Assembly: GCA_900074885.1 (NCBI GenBank)
Contig: FJUW01000001.1
Span: 1-64,000, forward strand
Length of the DNA: 64,000 nucleotides
Direction: 5' to 3'
From: Rhynchosporium graminicola
Taxonomy: Eukaryota > Ascomycota > Leotiomycetes > Helotiales > Ploettnerulaceae
Of the stretch, positions 34,066 through 44,950 are shown in pieces; the stretch's first letter is position 1; every line of letters starts with the position of its first letter. The translations under genes and the position numbers were made by a program. The notes beneath the pieces were generated by a model. It was not told the origin of the DNA. It did not search any database and saw only the letters and a program-made list of their open reading frames with translations.

Positions 34066-34598
34066 AGAATATACATCATTGTCGAGAATTGAAAATTGTG
34101 CCAAGGAAACTCCCCCAGGCTGTGGCATCGTTTAAAGAAGGGCTGATGGGAGTTCACGGCACATTCACGGAGAACTTACGGAGACACAGCGCTTAAGTAT
34201 CATATTAACACTAGCAGAGGATTGAAAGAACATATTATAAAGGCCATTATGAATTATACTTATACCATCCTTGGGGTACTGACTTCTTTCTACCTTACTC
34301 CTTTAATCGTCGGAGTCACCTCCCCCCAGACCCACCACCTTACTACCCCTTGTCGCATTCACTACTGCGTAAGTAGACTCTCAATCCTTAAAAGGTATTT
34401 GCTGACAAGTATTGTTTTTTGCATTGGGCTAATTGAAAGTACAGCATTCCATTCCGCCCAGAAAGGATTCCCTACAACATTCATGAAACAATTCCTCTTA
34501 ACTCCATACCTACCACGCTCTATGAAAGGCCAAACAAACACGCTAGTGCATATCATCTCTGCCATCACCGACCTAGGTCCTGCCTGTGTGGGCAACAT
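34066..34598. other. Spacer downstream of the BTB gene
   Basis: No gene is supported. An open frame on the plus strand (34222-34731) overlaps the 3' end of the BTB gene antisense and has no recognisable domain. Confidence 0.45.
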
Positions 34599-35866
34599 TC
34601 ATCTAGACTTCCTTGCACGCGAAGAAGAGACGTCGAAGTCAGCAACATCCAAGACACCCAGCTTATCCACCTTCTCTATCAAGCGAGCCAATTTGCGATT
34701 CAGTTCCTTCGTACGGCCGTGGTTTCTGTGATTGGTCGTATATCCATGGTCCCATGCATCAGGGGAGTCCTTCCAGATGTCACAACCTGCGCTAAGCTGC
34801 GTCGAAGTAGCCGTTTTTAGTACACTCTGGATAGAGAGTCCTTCAAAGGGAGCAGTTGGTAGAGGCCATAGACCATTTTCTACCAAGGAAGCTATCAGTG
34901 AGCCACACATCATGTGGTCGCATGCCTTTCGTCTCTTGGTCACGTCTCTTGCATACCTTCCGCGGCAGATGATCTTCCGTCTTGGTTTCTTGTAAAGGTA
35001 GATTTGGACCAAGTCATCCAGATGACTAAGAACTGTGGATATGACTCTTTGTCTGCATCCTTCGATGTGATCTAGAATTATCAGCATTGCTCCGAGAACC
35101 AAAAGCTTATCATTGTTAAGGGTATATTACCTAGAAGTGGTCCCGGCGTTGGAAGATCATACTCGGTGCTGGTATTGACTTCACACTTGCTTCGGATCGC
35201 AACGTAATTGGCAAACTCCTTGAGTCCATTACGCCTCGACAACCGAAAAACCCAAGAGATACAGAGACACCTGTGAAATTGCCAAATGTCACCCTTATCA
35301 TCGTCCGAAAACCTGCCAATTAGACCACTGAGCCAGCGGTCCGCAAACGGCTCAACACTCTCCAAGAGTTGGTACTTATCAACCAGCAATGCGAGATCAG
35401 TCAGTGTGTCCAAGTCGACGGTACGTGGGACCTTCCTCGTGTTGGTGTGTAAGATGTCCATCAATATCTTGAAAGCAGCAGGGGGATTTTCATCAAGTGT
35501 AACTTCAGCCTTGCCGGACTCGAGTTGGCTTCCTTCTGTGAAATGACCCTTTCGGAACATGGCCATGAATACCGGTGATGCAGTCATGAGATGTTTGCTG
35601 GAGACGAGCATGTGTGTTTCTTGGACACGTTTCGCAGGTTTGACTTCATCTGCTAGGAAATCTTCGCTGAAATCGTCTTCGGAATACATAGTGTCGTCCA
35701 CCATAGCGCCTGCTTCCTGCTCGACAGCTTTCTCATACGCACTCATGGCAAGTTCAGGATTGACTTCTTCATTATCAGACATATCTTCAAGAATACTATC
35801 TCGTCCTCGTCCAAGTATAAGAAGGAGGTCTCCATCGGCATCGAGTTCGAGGTAAACGACCGTCAT
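34599..35866 (-). CDS. BTB/POZ domain protein
   Basis: The exons are 35866-35131 and 35071-34599 (402 residues), with an intron of 59 nt. After an acidic N-terminus comes a BTB/POZ fold: HMLVSSKHLMTASPVFMAMF near residues 86-105, FKILMDILHTNTRKVP, then LALLVDKYQLLESVEPFADRW, the order typical of the large fungal BTB families. The second exon is basic (KKPRRK, RDVTKRRK) with a charged helical C-terminus and no known domain. The opening, VVYLELDADGDLLLILG, is typical of fungal BTB proteins and supports the start. No kelch, ankyrin or MATH partner domain is visible. Cul3 adaptor activity is possible but not shown. Confidence 0.85.
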
Positions 35867-37424
35867 GTCTGATGATTTTTAGTACAGGAGGTTCAAGTTG
35901 AGTCTGATGTGTCTGCTGTTGAATAGCGATAGATTGAGAGTATACAGGTTCGAATATAGAGTTCCAGCTGTGGCAGAAGATTGGCTTACCTGATGCGTTA
36001 ACTTGTAGTCTTTTCTACCCAAATAGAATGACCTTCGAGGTGATTCTGGTGAATCGGATTGAAGTCAAGCAGATTTAGATTCTCAGTTCTATCATGACAC
36101 TTCTAGATGACTCTGACGAGATTATCGGAGCCTTTGTTAGGTTTTCCTCTACATCCAGCAAGTATGTATTCATTTCGAACAGCAGATAGCGACCGTGCTT
36201 TCATCATCCTTGTACTGTAGACGCGGGCGTTGCAGGCAGCAAAGATCTCGTGAGGAAACCACATTAGGAGCACTAGGCTGTCTTCCCTAACCCATGCCCG
36301 TGGAACGAGGCAAAGTCCCACGACAATATTGTGGCTACGAACGTATTTAGAGAGAAATCTTGTTTATCAGCATCATGAAATACTCTCTCGAAAGTTTAGC
36401 AATTCACTGAATCAATGTTCTCGCTCTCCTATTGAATGAAGCTCATCAGCGTTGGCAAGTCCGCTAGACGAACACATAACCCCCGTCACTTCAACGCCTT
36501 GAGTCTGGAATCTAGCATCTTCACTTTGAAAATGTCAAACCCGACGAGGCTGTTTGAACGGTCCAGGTGAAGACTCTGAAGAGGTTTATTTCTAGGTTTC
36601 GAGAGTTTGAATCGTGTTAAAAGCAAAGTCCTATTTTAGCTTCATGGCTTTCAAACCTCTTGGTGTACACATCCCATGAAAATCGCTGACATTGAACTGC
36701 TTTGCTACCAAAGTTATCTGACTCCCTGCGACTTGAACCAAAGCACGTGTACAGAAATCATAAACTCGTATCTTACTCATGTCACTGGAGGAAATTTCAC
36801 TTGCAGAATAAACGAAAGCGTCACAGATCGAGCGTCCAGTCTATTAGAGTGGTAGTCTACCTAGCTATGTCCAACCGACGATCAAAGCTGCGGTTTTTCA
36901 TGCGAAAGCATGTCCATGAGGACCATAGTGTACAGCCTTGGTTAAGCAAAGGAAGCAGAGCAAGCGCAGGAACTCGCAACTCTTCATATCCGCCTCAGTA
37001 AAGCAAATTTTGTCTCTCTCGTAACGCCCCAGGTGTCCGTCCCATTCGCTCATCCATCACTCCTCTCAGCTAGAAGAAGCCATTCAGTGTGGACACGAAA
37101 CCATCTCGAAGAGGAAACCCTTAAACGCAGGATGATCAGAAGCAGGGCCGAAGCAAGAAAACGTATCATCTAGGGGTATAGCGCAACAAAGTCATTGATC
37201 ATCTGTAAAGTAACCATCTTTGCATACTGTCCGTACTTTTTGGCCGTCATGAAGAACCCAGAGAAAAATGTCCGCCAGTGCAACGCTATGCTATGCATGA
37301 GAAAATTAGGAGAATCGTAAAAGCGTAAGGTATGTACTGTACTGTCGTGTCGTGCGTGCGGGACCAGTGCGTGCTGTGAAAGTTGGTGGCGCCCGTTAAG
37401 ACATCGAGTAACTAGGTGACAGAG
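35867..37424. other. 1.6-kb spacer, no gene supported
   Basis: It holds only short frames without domains. Its right end contains the trehalase 3' untranslated region. Confidence 0.5.
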
Positions 37425-39923
37425 CTAAATGTGCTTCTCGAGAGAATCATCGACAGAATCGTCGAAGGAATCGTGAATGGAGTTGTTGATGGCATCCTCG
37501 TGGTCAGACGCAGTATCGACCGACTCAGCAACTTGAACGGTTGCTCTATGGAAGGTATCAAAATCTGTTAGAGTACCCAGAGCACGGCGAGCGTGGGCGG
37601 TAATAAGCTGAAGACCATAAACGTATGATGCATTGACCCAACCAAAACTGTGTGTTGTTAGATTTTTGATCTCAGCAAATATGGAACGAGAGCAGCTTAC
37701 CCTTCCTTAGCAACACCCTTGAAGTCGAGTCCTTGATTACCATACTCGGCATCGACCTTGTGGGGATCGGCGATTCTAGTAACATCATACTTTTCGACCA
37801 CAACACCATTGTAGTCGACGAACGCCTTTGTCATCATCAACAACCACTTGTAGACCAATCGCTGAGCTTCCTCCTCATAACCATAACGAATGAGCCCACC
37901 CCATGCGAGCATCTGCTGGGGTGCCCAGCCGTACGGGTGGTCCCATTGTCTGTTAGGACGATCGAGACTGATGACACCGCGAGACTTCTCAGTACCAGAT
38001 GCTAATCCTCCAGCTTCCTCGAAAAGAGGTAGGGCACCATTGACGATTCGAGAAGCCTGAGATGGGGAGGCAACTCCAGACCACAAAGACCAAAGAGTTG
38101 TAGCACTCTCGTACGTGCACTGCTCCTTCTTGGCCGTGTTGTAATCAAAGAACATGCCCTTCTCTTCGTTCCAGAGATACTTGTCTATAGCAACCTTCCG
38201 AACTCTGGCACGCCTATCCCAAAAGGAAGAAGTCATGATGTGACCTGGCTTAATCTTGCCGTGGGCAAACTCGGCTGGAATTGGGAGACGGTCGCCGAAG
38301 TGAACACGGATGATCGACGCAATGTCCTTTTCGTATTTGAAAAGAAGGCAATTCAGGTCGATTGTAGCGAGGTCAGCACAAACCTTCTCCAATCGATATG
38401 AGGTATCGTGGCCCGACTCTCGCACAGCTCGGTCGTGCATGAAGTAATCATCTAGCTCAGGCTCCTTGATCGAACCATTGTTGTATCCCTTGACGTACTC
38501 TTCGGTGGTGATGTTCAATTTCTTGGCGTAAGGTTCCAATATATGCGTGAAGTGCGACGCTTCCGTCTCGGGTGGAACACCGAGACCTTCTGGACGGTAC
38601 CGGGATAGACCGGTCCTCTTGTCGACTCGTGGAGCGGCAATCCAAACCGACTCGTACTCCTTCATAGCAGCCAGTGTGGCGGTTTTGAGGAATTCCAGAG
38701 CATAGTCCTCGTGCTTGATACGATCAAATACACGTAAAGCCATGTCGGTAAGGAATGGTGGCTGCGATCGGTTTAGGTAGTAGGAACGGGTGGCGTTGAG
38801 AATCTTGCCGTAATGCTTGATGCAGAAAACAAAGTTGGTAACCATGCTCTGTGCAAGATGGACTTTATTACTCGCGATCAGTCCCAGCGACTCCATGTAG
38901 GAATCCCAGCCATAGAATTCATTGAAGCGACCACCGGGGACAACGAAGGGCACGCCCTTCAAGACCACCTTCCCGGACTTCTCGTCGAGCTTATACTCCA
39001 TGGCAACGGCCAAGAGTCCAGGCTTCTCATTAAGGCTTTGGACATACTGTGGGGTAATCTTCTTGGGAAGAAGACAGACATCAAGACGAATCTCTGGTCG
39101 GTCCTTGGCCACCTGGCAGTAATATTCGTACTGCTCGGGAGCGCCGTGGGGAATATAGATACGAGCACGGGGGTCCGCAGTCCAGTCCTTGGGGTCCCTA
39201 CCAGCCTTTTCAATAACTGAACCATCGATGACACGAGTCAGATTATCCCAATATTCAAATCTAATCAATCGATTCAGTCGATTGACAGGATTCTCGTTGA
39301 TACGTGACTCGTCAAGGAAGATGTGGGTTTGACCATTTTCCTTCGCAAGGTATAGCTCTTGGAGAAGGTTAGCCAGAACATAGTTCCCGCGGATTTCTCT
39401 CTTATTGAAGCCGTTCGAAGCAGCTGTGCCAAGGGAGATAGACTTTTAGTCAATGTTAGCTCAATGTTATGATCTGCAGGATATCAAATGTTCTTACCTT
39501 AGGGCCCTGATCCTCAATTGTAATCTGAAACTTGCCATTAGTGGCCTCTTGATCCTCTAGTTCCTTCATCGTCTTGTCAACGTGAAGAAGAAATCTCTTA
39601 GGAAGCAATGTGGTCTCATCTATAAAGGAAATTAGTAACTGGGCATCTACCTTACTTGCGGTCACGTACCATGACTACCGCGTCTGACAGGGAGCTTCAA
39701 TGTGGATCTATCAATAGCTTTGGTAGGACTCTGGCTCTGCTTATAATTAGATATCTGGTCGACTGCTATGCAAACAGAAGCTTACGGTAGAATACGTGCG
39801 AGTGCGTTGATGGTTATGCTGCTTGTGATGGGCGTTTGGACCGTAATATACGTGTGACGCGGAGTAAACATCAATTTCTTGCTCGTTGGCATTAGCAGCT
39901 CGAGCCTGCATAGGAGTCGTCAT
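37425..39923 (-). CDS. nth1: Neutral trehalase (GH37)
   Basis: There are five proposed exons: 39923-39786, 39736-39670, 39619-39498, 39442-37701 and 37647-37425 (763 residues, normal for the family). It hydrolyses cytosolic trehalose to glucose. Both trehalase signatures are present: [14 protein letters not shown] at about 278-291 and [10 protein letters not shown] at about 608-617. The N-terminal regulatory region has RTRTYS and RRGS, matching cAMP-dependent kinase sites bound by 14-3-3 in yeast Nth1. The Ca2+-binding-like loop before QITIED reads QEATNGKF, where the family usually has acidic and Asn ligands. The second exon boundary was set at AGCCAG because it keeps frame into the LPVRRGSHD block. 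The C-terminus is acidic. Confidence 0.95.
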
Positions 39924-40179
39924 AGTGAGCGTTGTAGTGATTGTAGGTATATTTTTTCGTAGAAGTGTGTAGAAAGAGAGGTGGTGGGCGGTAAAGACGA
40001 ACTCGAACTCCAGCGACGGGTGAAAGAGAACAGGTTGGCAGTGCCAGCGAGAAGCTGACACGCGACTGAAAGATAAAGAGAGAGTAATACAGAGAGACAA
40101 GATTCTCCTCTGCGACGAGAAGGAAGGAAGCTGTGTTGGGTAGTCCTTCGTGAAGATGTGGTAGGTTGTTTGGTTGTAG

Positions 40180-40351
40180 AGGGGAGGAGCTCGAGAAGCA
40201 GATGACAGGTACGAGACGAGAGCCTCTCAAAAGATGAACCGACAAAATGGACCACCAAATCTTTTATCGGCGCGCTAAAGACCAACGTGACGTGCGCTGC
40301 TGGGGTGCAAGTGATCGATAAGAGAACTTTAGTGGAGTTCTTTTGTCCCCT
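40180..40351. promoter_or_regulatory. Candidate STRE and CRE sites in the trehalase promoter
   Basis: AGGGG at 40180-40184, TGACGT at 40288-40293 and CCCCT at 40347-40351 lie 257-428 bp upstream of the trehalase start. These are the cores bound by Msn2/4-like zinc-finger and Atf1-like bZIP factors respectively. Short motifs occur by chance, so support is moderate. Confidence 0.35.
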
Positions 40352-40689
40352 AGTAGAGTAGTATGGGGTCCGCTTAAACCCAAATGATTATAAGCTCATA
40401 AAGTCATCTTTAACCTCGGGCCAGAACTCTATTCAAGACAAGCTGCTGCCTATAGCATCTTCAACAGGTTCGTAGCCATCCAAAGTCGCCGAATCTTACG
40501 ATGAGTTGCGCTCACGATAATCAACGGAAACGTGAAGTGCTCTGTAGCAGTTGTTCAGAGCGCTGCAGGAACCCCTAAGCTTTTAGCGGCCAACCACCCA
40601 TGACGGCGGGATATCTCCAAGGGCATCATAGCCAACAGCCACCAGCAGCCAATGATTAACAGCCTCAGCCGTGGGACTTGCATGCCAAG

Positions 40690-41392
40690 AAGAGTTTGAT
40701 CATTTTCGTGCATAAGCCTCCGAATTGGCGAGATGGAGGACCTGGCACTTTCGAGGCACTTTGGTATTCTGTCATCTTGAGGTTCGGCGTCCTTCCGGAC
40801 CACTAACATGCACTCACTCGAGGCTGAGATGGACTTCCCAATATATCCCGAGTCCGCATGGTACCGGCCAGCTATCATACGGTACAGCACGCCTAGGAAG
40901 CAAGAGATGATCAGAAGTCTGCCTTTGCTTCTTCCAATATTAAGCTTCCGAAAACCTTTCACCGCTACGAGTCCGCTGCCAGCCTTTTTCCTCATCAAGA
41001 TCAGATATCTAGAAAGAGAGGAGAAGTTGCTTCAGTTCGAAGCCGAAAAACGCTGACGTCTTCAATAGTGAAACTCGTAGGGCGTGTTTTGGCCGAAAAC
41101 CCGGAAAACCCGGAGCTGAGGCAGCGAATAGGGAGCATCGATTCCCGCGAGGTTACACCAAATTGGAGGACTCGACGCCTCTCACACAGCCGTTTATGAC
41201 TTGCATGACAACGCTTCACAGAAGCGAGCTGGTTCGGCCTCGTACGGGATGGTGTTCGATTGGATTCTTGGAGGAGAGTGCTTTTGGGAATGCTACCATA
41301 CCAGCAAGTGCTTGGAGGCCAATGGATGCAAACCAGAATGGCTGAGCACAACCAATAAAGAGATACTTCGACAAGGAGAATATGGAAAGTAA
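40690..41392 (+). pseudogene. Possible decayed gene or multi-exon gene, unidentified
   Basis: Plus-strand frames give successive protein-like segments that do not join: PPNWRDGGPGTFEALWYSVI near 40720, then 40808-41056 (EMDFPIYPESAWYRPAIIRY, later EREEKLLQFEAEKR), then KLVGRVLAENPENPELRQRI near 41070-41130, then a Cys-rich end ECFWECYHTSKCLEANGCKPEW at about 41277-41340, which stops at 41392. Frame changes between segments suggest small indels or unseen introns. Minus-strand frames of 147 and 196 codons overlap and are less convincing. No family was recognised. Confidence 0.25.
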
Positions 41393-42393
41393 GATGGCTT
41401 TGGGCAATAACGTACTTTGGAAATCCTATATGTCTTGGAAGACACATAAGTCCAAGGACGGCCTCGTCATGATTGTAGGCAGAATATGACAAGACAGGGT
41501 AAGGCTTCTTCTTGCTTCGTGCTAGTAGTATGCCTTCATTCGGGTTAAAGCCTATGGAACGACAACGATAGTGATCTAGAGTTCTGAGCACTTCGCGATC
41601 CCTTCTTTTGTGGAAGGTCCTGCCATTCAGCTCGCCATATTATGTCCACACTTCCCAGCTTTCCTTACAGGAGGGATTGGCTTCAGCAACCTTCGTCAGG
41701 TACCTGCTTCAGGTGGGCCATACTGTGTAGGCCCCGGTTGACGGCAATCGTTGCGACGGAAAGAGGATCAGGAACTGTTGATACTAGCTGATACAGCGTG
41801 TATGTTTTATATCTGAGCGGCTTTGTAGTATGAAGCGGCACTTGCCTGTATCTTGGTTCGATCCAAGTCCATGTAAAGGCCTTATATACCTAGGTGTCAA
41901 TCTACTCGAGTGAGTAAGCGAGCACGCAAGCCCTGAACTGGTTGAGCATTTTCTTCACTTGCGAAGTTCAAACATCAATTATATTAGGCTTCGAGCCTGG
42001 CATCATCGAGAGACAACAGGGAAGAAAAATTTCGGTCATTTCTTATAAGCCGATGTCCGTTTGTAATCCACTCGTAGTGCTTGTTATCACTCTTGGTATT
42101 TCTATAGCAGAAGTGCTGAAGATCCTGGGGCTTGGGGCGCTGGAGATGGTTTGGGGCCTCAGATCAAGTCATCTTTTAGCCATGACTGAGTCTGTCCAGT
42201 GGTCGTTTTCAGAGATGCAGATTTTGCCGTGGCATCTTATGTTATGTCTTTTGTCTTTTGTCATCTCTGGCCTCCATACAGCTCGGCAATTTCTGTTTTT
42301 GACCTTTTACTTGTGCAGAACTGCTCGTTGAAACCCTGCTGTTGACCTCATAAGCTACTGGTATACACTAGGATCGTAAACAGCTTTCCAGTA

Positions 42394-42431
42394 GCGACAA
42401 AGTGTTCGGATTCTTCCGAACACTTTGTCGC
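42394..42431. repeat. Perfect 17-bp inverted repeat (hairpin, 4-nt loop)
   Basis: The arm gcgacaaagtgttcgga at 42394-42410 is the exact reverse complement of 42415-42431, with loop ttct. It lies in non-coding sequence. Confidence 0.9.
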
Positions 42432-43408
42432 ATTACCGGTCGGCCGTGATCTAGAGCCCCAGATAGGCATCGAAAGTGTTGATCGGCCTCTGACATGGAC
42501 GTCCATCTTTGTTGATTATGGTATGTGCTCTGTATAGGAATAGCTTGGGTTTCGCTGTCCAGCGACGCCTGCCACGCCTTCATTGAATTGTAGCTAGCCA
42601 TTGAAAAGCAGTAAATGGCCCTTCCTGTATGTATCTTAGTGTTTCTTTATGTCCGCCGAGGATGTGGGAGTAGATTATATCTTAATCCATACTGTGCCGA
42701 GTCGTGTTTGGAATCCTGGACTTGTCTTCTATATGATCAGGCGAAACAAGGGCATTGAAACTGTACTAGAAATTCGCAGAGGGGCCTAAGCAACTAGAAT
42801 TAATGCGTCAGCACGTAAGTCCCAATTGGTGTGTAATCTGTACGACGGCTATCTCTGGCTCCCTAAATTCAATCTCCCGGGTTGCCTGGCTGCTGTACTC
42901 TCCTGCCGCACCGCCTGAGAGGAATTGATGCTTCCTCTAGCCGCTCGCCCATAGGACTAGAGATTAGTATCTTTTGTATCGAACGCGAGGGAGAACGGGG
43001 TTGTGTAGGGCATTGTTAGGCCCGGTGATATGCTCAATTTTCATTCTCAAGCTCCTGAAGTCAGCAGAATCATGGAAGTTCGTGTGATGCCACCTACGAT
43101 GATATATCCTTTGGGATCCTAGAGCGCAATACATAGCCAGAAACCTAGGTACGTCTGGGCAGGCCTTTCTGGTGCTCTGGATGCTGACAAGATGCAGCTG
43201 TCAGTGGTCTTACAAGTCTTCGTCGCTCGGTAACCCCGCAGAGGGGTAAAGACAATCCAGGCCAGAGTGTTGGTTGCTGCTGAAGAAGGGTTGTTGAAGC
43301 ACCAGGTTCTTGCAAGGTTTAACAAAGAAGTACCATTAGTAGGAGGCAGTTAGCGGCGGCCAGTAAATTCATTGTGATGAGATAGGGTTGTGCTTTATTG
43401 CTTCCTGG

Positions 43409-43640
43409 TGAGATGTGGAAGGAAGGACGGCAAAGTTTTCCAAAGTCGTGCTGAAGCGCTAGTGCCCTGATCACTTCGAGGTGTTCTCATAACGCTGCCT
43501 CTTTACTTCTTCGAAGTCTAGTTTAGGAAAGAGACGATTTAGTGAGATGTGGAAAGTAAGAGTACATTTCATAGAGTCGTGCTGGAGGGCGAGTGCCTTA
43601 ATGGTGTTCCGAGGTGTCCTTTGCAGCACTGCCTGTTTCC
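43409..43640 (+). repeat. Diverged tandem duplication, two units of about 100 bp
   Basis: Unit 1 is at about 43409-43508 and unit 2 at about 43543-43640. They share tgagatgtggaa at the start, then agtcgtgctg, gcgagtgcc/gctagtgcc, cgaggtgt and a ctgcct end in the same order and spacing. Confidence 0.65.
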
Positions 43641-44536
43641 ATTTGAGAAAGTTGTATCATGACAATTTCTATGAGCAATTAACTTCATATGTTATCTCTT
43701 CTAAATTCAGAAGTTGCACCGGCGTATTAACATAGCGTTGAAACCCAATCTTTGAAAGACTTTCTCCTCCTTAAAGGATACTCTATGTATATATAGATCT
43801 TGAAACTCTATCATATGAGAGTGATATTCGAAGAGCATGCAGGGGTTGTCTGTACATAAGTGAAGGCTCTATAGTCTGGCTTGAAATTCAGAGGTCATAA
43901 CCTTGCCTCGTTATAGGACGTGATAATCTCACTCGGCGAATTTCCATCGTGCCTTCCACGAGCATTTAATTTTACTTCGTCTCACGTCGGATACCTACAT
44001 AGCAAGGCTTAAATCTGACAAGTATGTCTTCTCGCTCAAAGATGGCCGATCACATGATAGCGCTGTAGGCTCTGCGATTCGAAATGTCACTAAATGACTG
44101 TTATTGGTTATGAGTAAATCATAATATATCCATTCAATTGCTGGGCTTGACCGTTTGGTGTTCTCGTATGCAGGGTGACAGTCCACGATGGAGCCCGCTG
44201 ATCAACAAGCAGCTGTGTTGGTCTAGTCTAAATCTTGACCAGCCAAGCGAAGCGAGAAGGAGCAAGTTAAGAATATTTCATGTCAGACAAAAAGCTGTAG
44301 TAAAGCTTTAGGAGGGACGAAGTTTCTTTGAAACTCTTACAAAATGATATTAGAAGACGCATAGTTTCCATTCCAACCTACTTTCTTGAGGATTCGACGT
44401 GTTGATATTAATCGACATGTTTGAAGTCGAGTGAAAGGCGAGATGCTATTTTTTTACGATCAAAATCAGGATGAGCCTCGCCTATGGCTCATCATTTTCT
44501 TCTTTGAGATTTCTTGGTCCTGTCAAGATATGGTCG

Positions 44537-44950
44537 TTAGCTTCGCACGAAAGTCTTATTTTCAATGCTCAAAAAGGTTACAACCCTAGCCTTCTGCGAT
44601 GTAACACCGGTAAGGGTGGATTTTGACGCAGGAGAGTCAGAATTGAAAGCCGGCGGAGGAGCTGGTGAGCAAGAGGCTGAATCAGTGGGGTGGCGACCTT
44701 GGGTATGGTAATAACGCAGACTATTGGGTGACCTGCAGCCAATCCCTACGGCACTCCACGGAGTGGCTACGGGTGCAGTTGAACGACTAAACGGCGGTCG
44801 TTCTTTACGATATTTCTTTCTCATCGCTGTCTCGACGGCGGCGGTAGATTTGTGCGCCGGTGGAACATCGAGGTAAAGAAGTTCTCTAGAATCGTTACAA
44901 AGTCTCAAGACCAAACGAGCTTTCGGGTGAGAGTCGAAACTTCTATACAC
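44537..44950 (-). pseudogene. Possible gene fragment, unidentified
   Basis: The minus-strand frame of about 137 codons reads like protein in its first half (KARLVLRLCNDSRELLYLDVPP, then AMRKKYRKERPPF), and low-complexity Ser/Pro sequence follows. A splice from an upstream frame (44905-45210) is conceivable, since an acceptor-like ccgtgtatag lies near its start, but no join is convincing. Family unknown. Confidence 0.25.

Noticed and set aside
34222..34731. 169-codon plus-strand frame
   Set aside because: It overlaps the spliced BTB gene antisense and shows no recognisable domain.
41840..41885. tRNA-like T arm (cttggttcgatccaag)
   Set aside because: The stem is good but the loop is six bases and no cloverleaf can be drawn upstream.
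41942..42331. 129-codon plus-strand frame with hydrophobic segments
   Set aside because: No family, no intron signals, no supporting context; left as uncalled.
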